A program made the position numbers and the translations under genes. Below are positions 1 to 4,689 of a stretch of DNA of 23,699 nucleotides, in pieces. Location: the NCBI GenBank assembly GCA_900758885.1, contig CAAETD010000029.1, positions 1-23,699 of the forward strand, given 5' to 3'. The notes beneath the pieces were generated by a model. The model searched no databases, was not told where the DNA came from, and worked only from the letters and a program-made list of their open reading frames with translations. The DNA comes from an uncultured Collinsella sp. GTDB lineage: Bacteria; Actinomycetota; Coriobacteriia; Coriobacteriales; Coriobacteriaceae. The number at the start of each line of letters is the position of its first letter. Within the stretch, counting starts at the first letter, position 1.

Positions 1-2
1 CC

Positions 3-107
3 AACTCGTTCTACTTCATCGAGGCCGGCACGCTCGTGGAAAAGATCAAGTCGTCCTCGCAGACGCTCAAGCAGGAATACCTCGATACATACGAGGGAGG
101 TGAATGA
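3..107 (+). CDS. C-terminal end of an unidentified protein (5' truncated by window edge)
   Basis: An open frame runs from the window edge to a TGA at 105-107 and gives 34 residues ending in TYEGGE. It contains a short amphipathic stretch (AGTLVEKIKSSSQTLKQEYL) suited to a C-terminal helix. I do not recognise the family. Its last codons form the ribosome binding site (GGGAGG at 95-100) of the next gene, whose ATG at 109 lies one base beyond this stop. The two genes are therefore probably co-transcribed and translationally coupled. Function cannot be judged from so short a piece. Confidence 0.6.
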   Translation, partial: NSFYFIEAGTLVEKIKSSSQTLKQEYLDTYEGGE

Positions 108-108
108 C

Positions 109-537
109 ATGATAGGCAAGAGCTATGCAAAGATAGCGATTGTTGGCCTTGCGATCGGTCTTGCAATGGCGCTGTGCGCATCATTCGCGAGGTATAGGTC
201 CGAGCAGTCGTTTATCGATGGCGCTGAAAACGGTTTTGGCATAGACGGGATGTATGTCAGCGATGGCGCGACCGGGCCGTCTATGGCGATTCTTGCAGGC
301 GAAGACATGGAATGGCAAATCTGTAATGACGATGGCTCTTGTCTGAGCGGTCGTTTGGCCGCAACGAGCGATCCGAATTCGTTCGATCTTCTCGACAATG
401 ATGGATCGGATTGCGGTTCTGTTCACCTGTCATATGCATCGCGAGACGGGATGGACGGTATTCTCTACGTCTCCCACGAGACTGGCGATTTCAAGATGCG
501 CAGGACTAACCGAGTGCCGGCTTTTATCGAGGAGTGA
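109..537 (+). CDS. Hypothetical membrane-anchored extracytoplasmic protein
   Basis: This is a 142-residue protein of unknown family. The ATG at 109 is preferred because GGGAGG lies 8 nt upstream; the in-frame GTG at 100 overlaps that site. Residues about 7-25 form one hydrophobic segment (AKIAIVGLAIGLAMAL) after a lysine-containing N-terminus, so it is a signal anchor or uncleaved signal peptide. The LxC at the end of the helix is a poor lipobox. The rest is acidic and hydrophilic with several cysteines (QICNDDGSC, DCGS) that could form disulfides outside the cell. It directly follows another gene on the same strand and ends 5 nt before a strong hairpin. A minor pilin or pilus-accessory role is possible given the pilins downstream, but nothing in the sequence shows it. 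Confidence 0.7.
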   Translation: MIGKSYAKIAIVGLAIGLAMALCASFARYRSEQSFIDGAENGFGIDGMYVSDGATGPSMAILAGEDMEWQICNDDGSCLSGRLAATSDPNSFDLLDNDGSDCGSVHLSYASRDGMDGILYVSHETGDFKMRRTNRVPAFIEE

Positions 538-542
538 GAATT

Positions 543-571
543 CCCGGCGGCCTGCCGATCAGGCCGCCGGG
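543..571. repeat. Perfect 12-bp hairpin after the 109-537 gene
   Basis: CCCGGCGGCCTG (543-554) is followed by a 5-nt loop and its exact reverse complement (560-571). It starts 5 nt after the stop codon, as an intrinsic terminator would, but no T-run follows. It may be a factor-assisted terminator or an mRNA-stabilising stem. Confidence 0.6.
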
Positions 572-580
572 GTATCGAAC

Positions 581-616
581 CCCGCATTCATCCGTACACA
601 CACGGATGAATGCGGG
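581..616. repeat. Perfect 15-bp inverted repeat, second tandem hairpin
   Basis: CCCGCATTCATCCGT (581-595), a 6-nt ACACAC spacer and the exact reverse complement (602-616) form a long perfect stem 9 nt after the previous hairpin. No T-run follows. Its perfection suggests a selected RNA or cruciform structure, a protein-binding site, or the end of a mobile element. Confidence 0.65.
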
Positions 617-639
617 AAGTGTCCGGATGAAGTTGATAA

Positions 640-975
640 TCAAGGAAACAATGCCGTTCTGCCTGGGACGGCTTTGGCCTGGACTTTAACTACAACATCG
701 CAATCGACACTTATCAGCTCGCGCGACGCGCATGGCCAAATCTCGGACGCTGGTGTATGGAGGACCTTCGAGATTTACTGTACATCCAAAACGACGACGC
801 ACACCGCGTGCTCGCCGACTGCGAAGACGAGATGGCTGTCTACAATGCGATCAGAAACGGCGTGAAGTCCGGAGAGCTTTCTGTCGAACCGCCGCGCCGT
901 CGCGCGAGCCGACCGGGCAACCCGGGCAATCTGGTCCCGGCTCCCCCGGTCGTATTCCTACGATATCGCCCCTAG
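640..975 (+). pseudogene. Remnant of a DnaQ-family 3'-5' exonuclease (C-terminal half)
   Basis: Frame 1 is open from 640 (after TAA at 637-639) to TAG at 973-975. It reads like the second half of a DEDDh exonuclease: an IDTYQLARRAWPNL segment resembles the family's IDTLxLARxLxPxL, then MEDLRDLLYI, then AHRVLADCEDEMAVYNAI. The last carries the H-x4-D of the ExoIII epsilon motif. The N-terminal half with the first catalytic D-x-E is absent and no ribosome binding site or good start precedes it. An internal ATG at 757 would encode only 72 residues and would miss most of the fold. The proline- and arginine-rich C-terminus does not look like the family. I read it as a decayed, non-functional fragment; the family assignment is by recognition only. 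Confidence 0.55.
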
Positions 976-987
976 ATCACCAATGCG

Positions 988-1227
988 TCAGACAAAGAAT
1001 GAGGCAATGGCTATGATCACGCCTACGGCAGATGCAGCGACTGCGCCCTTTTTCCTCTCCTTTAGTCCGACGAATAGGGTTGCCGTAAAGTAAAGGGCGG
1101 AAATGCAGGCTATGGCAAGCGAAACGAGTTCCTTGGGCGGTTTCAGCAAAAGGTCGCTAGCAAAGAGTAATGCAAGCAGGGCAAAGCCGATTGTGTTCAA
1201 GTATCTCGATTCATTTTGCGACAACAT
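988..1227 (-). CDS. Small hypothetical membrane protein (79 aa)
   Basis: The 79-residue protein has three hydrophobic stretches: about residues 11-26 (TIGFALLALLFASDLLL), 33-55 (ELVSLAIACISALYFTATLFVGL) and 61-78 (AVAASAVGVIIAIASFF). The second and third are joined by a basic KERKKG loop. The ATG at 1227 is supported by AAAGGAAG 5 nt upstream. It lies 12 nt downstream of a 37-codon reading frame and below a four-helix membrane protein gene on the same strand, so the three probably form one transcript. No family was recognised. It is convergent with the exonuclease remnant, whose end is 12 nt away. Confidence 0.7.
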   Translation of the reverse strand: MLSQNESRYLNTIGFALLALLFASDLLLKPPKELVSLAIACISALYFTATLFVGLKERKKGAVAASAVGVIIAIASFFV

Positions 1228-1239
1228 GGCGACTTCCTT

Positions 1240-1353
1240 TCAGAGCATGCAAGTGAAAAGTCGGTACGATGTCATTGCGGTTGCAAAAAAGCCGCCGCCT
1301 GGACCGGTTGTCACGAGACCGGCGATAACGCATTTTCTCGGTTTCCAGCTCAT
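1240..1353 (-). CDS. Possible 37-aa peptide
   Basis: The ATG at 1353 is preceded by GAGGGG with a 6-nt gap, a good ribosome binding site, and the frame runs 37 codons to TGA. It begins with a basic MSWKPRK, then has a weakly hydrophobic middle with a GPGGGFFAT glycine cluster and two cysteines near the ends. Its stop is followed within 12 nt by the start of the next small membrane protein, with that gene's ribosome binding site in between. The peptide is not recognisable. It could be a secreted or membrane peptide or a short leader that couples translation; the call rests only on the start site and spacing. Confidence 0.4.
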   Translation of the reverse strand: MSWKPRKCVIAGLVTTGPGGGFFATAMTSYRLFTCML

Positions 1354-1504
1354 GACAGACCCCTCTCTCATGGTGCAACGTATACATTATGAGATATACA
1401 CAATTTGTCCTATAAGCCCCAAGGATGACGATTCCAATACGGACGACGACACCAAAATCGGCATCGACGGCTCCATGGACGATTCGGATTCCAAATAGGC
1501 CCTG

Positions 1505-1951
1505 TTAGTTGAGCCACTTCTTTGCCAGTGTCGTATACGAGACCGCTATACCCGCGGCAATTGCCATCAGGCAGCTCGCGATGAATCCGAACTCATACTT
1601 CAAAACGTTTGTTGCGGTCAGGGCGATAATCAACACGGTCGCAATTTGCAGAATTATCATTATTGCGAAGAGATTGATTCCTTGTTTGGCCGAAGTCGCT
1701 GAGTGAGTTTGGCTTCGTTGATTCAGGTTGAGGCAGACAAGGAAAGCGACCAGTTCGCTTGATAAGGGGCCGACTACATAGAAAAAGATTGCGTCAATGA
1801 AGCCTATAGTGTTGTAAGTTGTTTCGCCGGAAAAAACAGCGTATAAAGCATATCCAAATCTTGGCTGATTCATGTATGAGTACGAAAAGACGAAGAGCGT
1901 CAATATTGCTACTACCAGAAGTGCATTCAGGACAAATCGTTTGCTTTTCAT
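1505..1951 (-). CDS. Hypothetical four-helix membrane protein (148 aa)
   Basis: The start at 1951 is chosen because AAGGAG lies 6 nt upstream; the frame is open a further 28 codons but that part holds the promoter. The product MKSKRFVLNAL... has a basic N-terminus and four predicted transmembrane helices at about residues 7-25, 45-70, 91-113 and 116-142, and ends in a basic KKWLN tail. No known domain was seen. A promoter lies just upstream (1984-2010). Lower GC and AT-ending codons (for example the segment around 1600-1700) set it apart from the core genes and suggest acquired DNA. It heads a leftward cluster with the 37-aa ORF and the 79-aa membrane protein. Confidence 0.75.
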   Translation of the reverse strand: MKSKRFVLNALLVVAILTLFVFSYSYMNQPRFGYALYAVFSGETTYNTIGFIDAIFFYVVGPLSSELVAFLVCLNLNQRSQTHSATSAKQGINLFAIMIILQIATVLIIALTATNVLKYEFGFIASCLMAIAAGIAVSYTTLAKKWLN

Positions 1952-1983
1952 CGATCGCTCCTTCTGGGTGACTCTTATTTGTA

Positions 1984-2010
1984 ATTCTACAGCATCCATT
2001 TGTTTTTCAA
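1984..2010 (-). promoter_or_regulatory. Promoter for the 1951-988 membrane-protein cluster
   Basis: On the minus strand TTGAAA (2010-2005) and TAGAAT (1989-1984) are separated by 15 bp and match sigma-70-type boxes well; the spacer is short. A start near 1977 leaves a 26-nt leader that contains the AAGGAG ribosome binding site of the 1951 gene. Confidence 0.45.
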
Positions 2011-2047
2011 AGAATTTGACTGTCCTAAATAACATGCACTTTCGCTG

Positions 2048-2077
2048 GAGGGTCGCTGTTTGGCGGCCCTCTTTTTT
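2048..2077 (+). terminator. Intrinsic terminator, rightward
   Basis: GAGGGTCGC (2048-2056), a 6-nt loop and GCGGCCCTC (2063-2071) form a 9-bp stem with one G-T wobble, followed by six T (2072-2077). No gene ends just upstream on this strand, so it may end an undetected RNA, be left from a lost gene, or shield the next locus from read-through. Confidence 0.65.
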
Positions 2078-2124
2078 GCACAGGCGCGGTGGGATGGTAA
2101 TAATCGGGCGGGAGTCAGCCGCTC

Positions 2125-2133
2125 TGATAGAAT
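2125..2133 (+). promoter_or_regulatory. Extended -10 promoter of the toxin-like mRNA
   Basis: TGA followed by TAGAAT (2128-2133) is an extended -10 element (TGnTAGAAT) matching five of six consensus bases; no good -35 is seen. A start about 7 nt downstream (near 2140) would place the long pairing arm at the 5' end of the transcript. Confidence 0.5.
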
Positions 2134-2196
2134 CGTCCTTGCTGTCGGCAGCCCTCGTGCCGGGCAGAGCCCTCCATCCGATGGGAGGTGATGCCC

Positions 2197-2322
2197 ATGA
2201 CCGATTTCACCGAGCTCGTGAAGCTCCTGACCGCTATGGTCTCGCTCCTCACGGCCCTTGTCGTCCTTTCCAAGGCACTCAAGCAGGGCTCGAAGCCCAA
2301 AAAGAAAGGCCACCGTCGCTAA
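2197..2322 (+). CDS. 41-aa single-helix basic peptide, type I toxin-like
   Basis: The ATG at 2197 has GGAGG (2184-2188) 8 nt upstream. The 41-residue product has a short polar N-terminus (MTDFTEL), one transmembrane helix at about residues 8-28 (LLTAMVSLLTALVVLSKAL) and a strongly basic tail (KQGSKPKKKGHRR). This plan, one membrane-spanning helix plus a charged tail in under 50 residues, is that of Fst/TxpA/Hol-Tox type membrane toxins and of small holin-like proteins. The RNA context favours a toxin. The ribosome binding site can be hidden by CCTCC (2171-2175) and the bases just before the start by GGGCA (2162-2166). The mRNA ends are complementary, and a convergent antisense RNA overlaps the 3' end. 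No sequence family is proven; a MITE-borne orphan peptide is the main alternative. Confidence 0.6.
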   Translation: MTDFTELVKLLTAMVSLLTALVVLSKALKQGSKPKKKGHRR

Positions 2323-2332
2323 GACGATGACC
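2299..2332 (-). terminator. Terminator of the antisense RNA, inside the peptide's C-terminal codons
   Basis: Read leftward, GGTCATCGTC (2332-2323), loop TTAGC and GACGGTGGCC (2317-2308) give a 10-bp stem, followed by TTTCTTTTT (2307-2299). Two pairs are G-U wobbles on this strand; on the plus strand the same positions would be A-C mismatches, so the structure works only for leftward RNA. The T-run is the complement of the peptide's AAA-AAG-AAA lysine codons. Confidence 0.7.
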
Positions 2333-2385
2333 TAACTCTACTAAGCAACGGCTCTGCCCAGCTCACCACAACTTGGGCTGCCGTC
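2299..2385 (-). ncRNA. Candidate antisense antitoxin RNA (about 87 nt)
   Basis: On the minus strand a TAAAAT -10 box (2397-2392) with TGGACG (2421-2416) 18 bp upstream predicts a start near 2385. An intrinsic terminator ends at 2299. The RNA would be complementary to the 3' untranslated region and last codons of the 41-aa peptide mRNA. Its 5' part folds into its own stem (ACGGC/GCCGT and GCCCA/TGGGC type). 3'-overlapping convergent antisense RNAs are the known arrangement in TxpA/RatA and BsrG/SR4 of Bacillus subtilis. The promoter -35 match is modest; the terminator is strong. Confidence 0.5.
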
Positions 2386-2391
2386 GGCATC

Positions 2392-2421
2392 ATTTTACCC
2401 TCCTGACGAGGAATTCGTCCA
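2392..2421 (-). promoter_or_regulatory. Possible promoter of the antisense RNA
   Basis: TGGACG (2421-2416), an 18-bp spacer and TAAAAT (2397-2392) on the minus strand. The -10 box is five of six, the -35 box four of six. Initiation would be near 2385, at the edge of the inverted repeat. Confidence 0.4.
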
Positions 2422-2456
2422 TATTTCAAAAACCAAATTGCGTTTGCTATCGAAGT

Positions 2457-2660
2457 TCATTCATCGTCCATGTACATGAGCGGTAACAGCGGAAACCGTT
2501 CGCTATGCTCCTGACCGTGCCAAAGAATTACTCGAAACGGGACCACGAGAGTACGATCGTTTGCCGGATAGCCGCCACTACGACGGATATCCTTGATAGT
2601 AAGCGCTAGAATGATTTTGCTCTTATGGAGCTCAGCCCCGGCTGGTAAACCTGACGTTCG
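2457..2660 (-). pseudogene. Leftward coding-like fragment, gene end only
   Basis: On the minus strand a frame with plausible protein texture ends at TGA 2459-2457: ...IKDIRRSGGYPAND, then RTLVVPFRVILWHGQEHSER, then FPLLPLMYMDDE. It has no usable start or ribosome binding site, and upstream the same frame turns into arginine- and proline-rich text typical of noncoding reading before meeting a TGA. It resembles the surviving C-terminus of a lost gene. Family unknown. Confidence 0.3.
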
Positions 2661-2735
2661 GCGCGGTGTACGTGGACGCGCCTGGAGAGCTTGACCTCAA
2701 GTACGTTCAAGCCTAGGGGCCTAAGCCCCCCCGCG

Positions 2736-2753
2736 CTCAAGCCTAGGCTTGAG
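2736..2753. repeat. 18-bp perfect palindrome
   Basis: CTCAAGCCTAGGCTTGAG reads the same on both strands. Half of it (TCAAGCCTAG) occurs also at 2707-2716, next to a GGGGC/GCCCC hairpin at 2716-2729. It may be a dimeric protein-binding site or a recombination scar. Confidence 0.6.
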
Positions 2754-2979
2754 AGAGCAGACTGGCAGGCAGCAACCGGGATATAAACGATTTAGGGGGA
2801 GTACTGGCGGACTCCCCTATTTGTTACTGAGTAGCCGAAAAAACGAGGCAACGAGAGGCGATTTAAGGTGCCTGAAAACAGGTACCCCTAGCGGGTATCC
2901 AAGTAGGTCTTTTTGGGGTCGTATTCGCGATTGTGTTAAGCCGTTTACCTGGGCGTTTGGATTCGAATGGGCGTTTTGG

Positions 2980-3273
2980 CTATTTTTGCGGTGCGCTTGC
3001 CGCTGGGGTGTCATCGTCTGGGTCGTGAACGACATACCAGCTGTTTTGGTAATGGCAGATGTCGCGGCACGTACCGTCCCCGACGATCACGCGCCAGGAC
3101 TCGGACCGCTTGTTCCTGCCGAGCGCCCACGAGCGGGAGCTGTAGGACTCGATGCGGTCGAACGGGTAGACGGTGCCGTCGTACCATTTGATGCCCCACG
3201 GGGCGTACTCGCCGTCGGGGCGGCACTCGACGAGGGCCGTGACCAAACGTATCGACTTATCGCTCTCCCCCAC
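2980..3273 (-). CDS. Small conserved hypothetical protein (97 aa)
   Basis: A GTG start at 3273 is supported by GAGAGGGG about 7 nt upstream and by a promoter with a perfect TATAAT (3318-3313). The sequence ECRPDGEYAPWGIKWYDGTV, then YPFDRIES, and later NSWYVVHDPDDD resembles a small family common in Firmicutes and gut actinobacteria whose members carry a PDG...P..I.W.DG..Y..DR motif and a C-terminal W-F/Y-V strand. Such genes are, as far as I recall, often on mobile elements near Y-family polymerases; no such neighbour is seen here. Biochemical role unknown. It is transcribed divergently from the first pilin gene, sharing the 3274-3443 intergenic region. Confidence 0.65.
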   Translation of the reverse strand: MGESDKSIRLVTALVECRPDGEYAPWGIKWYDGTVYPFDRIESYSSRSWALGRNKRSESWRVIVGDGTCRDICHYQNSWYVVHDPDDDTPAASAPQK

Positions 3274-3312
3274 GACGGCACCCCTCTCGAATCAATAACG
3301 AACGTGTGTTCT

Positions 3313-3340
3313 ATTATAGCGCAATCACGATTGTTGACCA
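3313..3340 (-). promoter_or_regulatory. Promoter of the 2980-3273 gene
   Basis: TATAAT on the minus strand (3318-3313) is a perfect -10 box, with TGGTCA (3340-3335) 16 bp upstream as a four-of-six -35. The start would be near 3306, giving a leader of about 33 nt. Confidence 0.5.
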
Positions 3341-3349
3341 TCGGTGCGG

Positions 3350-3364
3350 TTGCCGCTGCGGCAA
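3350..3364. promoter_or_regulatory. Conserved 15-bp palindrome upstream of pilin copy 1
   Basis: TTGCCGCTGCGGCAA has 7-bp arms about a central T. The identical sequence occurs at 4602-4616 upstream of pilin copy 2. Two-fold symmetry and the same distance (about 75-76 nt) from the likely start codon of both genes suggest an operator, although duplication alone would also preserve it. Confidence 0.45.
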
Positions 3365-3443
3365 GACCGGAGCAGAATTATGGAATAGTCCTACGCTCGG
3401 CGATGTATCTACAAACCCTGAGCGAAGGGAGTGTCGCATATGC

Positions 3444-4454
3444 ATGCAGCGGCAATTGACCTTCGGGGGGGGGGTATCTCCTAGAGGTACTCTTCTCCGA
3501 GGGCAGTCAATCATCGAGTACGTCCTGATCATCGCGATCATCGGCCTGGTGATCGTGTTCGCCGGACCCGGCGTGGCCGGGGCCATCCGAAACCAGTTCA
3601 ACCTGGTCGGCAGCACGGTGAACAATGGGACGGTCGGCGGCACCGAGGGAGGCGCGTCCGGTGGTGGCTCCACAGGCACCGCTTCCGCGACCGTCCAGGC
3701 GGCGGTGGCAAAGGACGCGAAGGACTGGACGCTGGATGAACAGAAGGCCGTGGCCGAGGACATCGCGGCGAAGGGAGAGTCTTCCGCTGCCTACGCCAAG
3801 GCTAAGGCAGCCATGGATGCGGGGGCGAAGTTCTCGATGAAGCTGACGAACGGCAAGACGCTTGAGTACAAGATTATCGGCATCAACCACGACGATTTGG
3901 CCGACGGTTCCGGCAAAGCGGGACTAACCTTTCTCACAACTTCTATGATCTTCAACTCCCGGATGAACGCTACGGCAACTAACGCTGGCGGCTGGGAGAA
4001 GTCGGAGCTCCGTAAGGAAATGAACTCCGGCTATATTTGGGGCTTGATGCCGTCTGAACTCCAGTCTAAGGTGAAATCGGTTAAGAAATTTACGAATAAC
4101 GTGGGAGGCACAGACAAGAATGCTGCTGTGACACCGACTGTGGACAAGCTATTCTGCCTTAGCGATTCTGAGATTGTTAATGCCGATTCGCCACGTCCTG
4201 GCTGGGATGGCCACACTTGGATTAGCAAAGAGGGTGCACAGTACGAGGCATTTATAGGTAAGGTTACACGGGATTCCGACAATGCCGTCATCTGTTTCGG
4301 TGACTTATGGTGGATGCGTTCGGCCAATCCAGGGTCCTCGAGCAGCTTCAATTGTGTCGGCAGCAAAGGTAAGCCATCGCGCGGTGGCTATACCACTGGT
4401 GGATCGACTGCGACACTCCCGTATATAGAAGTCTGCCCCGCTTGGTGCTTCTAA
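3444..4454 (+). CDS. Flp/type IVb prepilin fused to a DUF6273-like domain, copy 1 (G10; possibly phase OFF)
   Basis: This 336-aa reading frame has, after a short basic leader, LLRG then QSIIEYVLIIAIIGLVIVF. That is a class III/Flp prepilin signal: cleavage after G20, Glu at +5, Tyr at +6, and a hydrophobic helix that both anchors and assembles the pilin. A Gly/Ser/Thr linker follows (about 55-75), then a helical KDAKDWTLDEQKAVAEDIAA region. The long C-terminal domain (about 125-336) has WWMRSANPGSSSSF near its end and finishes VCPAWCF, like DUF6273 surface proteins. A 10-G tract (3465-3474) lies in the leader. The best-placed ATG (3440, AAGGGAG 8 nt upstream) is out of frame and stops at TAG 3482-3484; the in-frame ATG at 3444 has a poor 12-nt gap. 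Loss of one G would join ATG 3440 to the pilin. Export and assembly would need a Tad-type machine located elsewhere. Confidence 0.75.
   Translation: MQRQLTFGGGVSPRGTLLRGQSIIEYVLIIAIIGLVIVFAGPGVAGAIRNQFNLVGSTVNNGTVGGTEGGASGGGSTGTASATVQAAVAKDAKDWTLDEQKAVAEDIAAKGESSAAYAKAKAAMDAGAKFSMKLTNGKTLEYKIIGINHDDLADGSGKAGLTFLTTSMIFNSRMNATATNAGGWEKSELRKEMNSGYIWGLMPSELQSKVKSVKKFTNNVGGTDKNAAVTPTVDKLFCLSDSEIVNADSPRPGWDGHTWISKEGAQYEAFIGKVTRDSDNAVICFGDLWWMRSANPGSSSSFNCVGSKGKPSRGGYTTGGSTATLPYIEVCPAWCF
3465..3474 (+). repeat. Homopolymeric G10 tract in the prepilin leader, copy 1
   Basis: Ten consecutive G lie between the start codon region and the prepilin cleavage site. From ATG 3440 this length gives a 14-codon peptide ending at 3482-3484; nine or twelve G would read into the pilin. 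Such tracts are classic slipped-strand contingency sites. Confidence 0.8.
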
Positions 4455-4466
4455 TCTCAGCTGGTA

Positions 4467-4493
4467 AGCCCGCGCAATCCCGCGCGGGCTTTT
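4467..4493 (+). terminator. Intrinsic terminator of pilin copy 1
   Basis: AGCCCGCGC (4467-4475), loop AATCCC and GCGCGGGCT (4482-4490) form a perfect 9-bp stem followed by TTT, starting 12 nt after the stop codon. It separates the two pilin genes into independent transcripts. Confidence 0.8.
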
Positions 4494-4601
4494 CATTTGG
4501 CAACCGAACGAACGGTTTATGGCTCGTGGCACTGGTAATCGGGTTGAAGAGAAATGGGGTCATACAGCGGTTCTCAGCGCGCCTGCCGCGCCCCTATATC
4601 G

Positions 4602-4616
4602 TTGCCGCTGCGGCAA
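4602..4616. promoter_or_regulatory. Conserved 15-bp palindrome upstream of pilin copy 2
   Basis: This is the same TTGCCGCTGCGGCAA as at 3350-3364. The sequence on its left differs between the copies, while homology begins one base before the palindrome and runs into the gene, so the palindrome marks the left edge of the duplicated unit. Confidence 0.45.
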
Positions 4617-4689
4617 GAGCGGTGCAGAAATCTGGAATAGCCCTACGCTCGGCGATGTATCTACAAACCCTGAGCGAAGAGAGCCGCAT

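Larger units (their letters stand above)
2146..2383. repeat. Nested inverted repeats joining the 5' and 3' ends of the toxin-like mRNA
   Basis: CGGCAGCCC (2146-2154) is the exact complement of GGGCTGCCG (2375-2383), and GGGCAGAGCC (2162-2171) is the exact complement of GGCTCTGCCC (2350-2359). The two helices nest, with spacers of 7 and 15 nt, so the transcript can close end to end around the peptide gene. The 3' arms can also fold locally (ACGGC..GCCCA with TGGGC..GCCGT, 2349-2384), giving alternative structures. Confidence 0.7.
2384..2979. other. About 600 bp without an intact gene: hairpins, a palindrome and coding debris
   Basis: No complete gene with a ribosome binding site was found. 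The stretch holds a leftward coding-like fragment (2457-2660, listed separately). A rightward fragment ends at TAG 2714-2716 and reads ...LTFGAVYVDAPGELDLKYVQA, which looks like the end of a lost protein gene. A GGGGC-CTAA-GCCCC hairpin lies at 2716-2729, an 18-bp palindrome at 2736-2753, and a bulged stem at 2793-2819 (TAGGGGGAGT with ACTCCCCTA). Several fragments on both strands without starts point to repeated insertion and deletion here. Confidence 0.5.

Noticed and set aside
1352..1498. Rightward 48-codon frame ending in an acidic DDDSNTDDDTKIGIDGSMDD tail
   Set aside because: There is no ribosome binding site before ATG 1352, and it starts antisense to the better supported 37-aa ORF. 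The acidic tail might be the relic of a lost gene end but is too short to call.
2958..2968. TGGATTCGAA shared with the T-arm region of tRNA-Pro, as a possible attachment repeat
   Set aside because: Only about 10-11 bp match, the flanks do not, and the sequence is common to many tRNA T-arms.
2817..3035. Leftward 72-codon frame at 2817-3035
   Set aside because: It overlaps the 3' end of the 2980-3273 gene in another frame, lacks a start signal and spans stem-loops; it may reflect a repeated intergenic element but I cannot show that.
2749..3459. Long rightward open frame (236 codons) across 2749-3459
   Set aside because: It has no ribosome binding site, crosses hairpins, a minus-strand promoter and the better supported minus-strand gene at 2980-3273, and its text has no protein family character.
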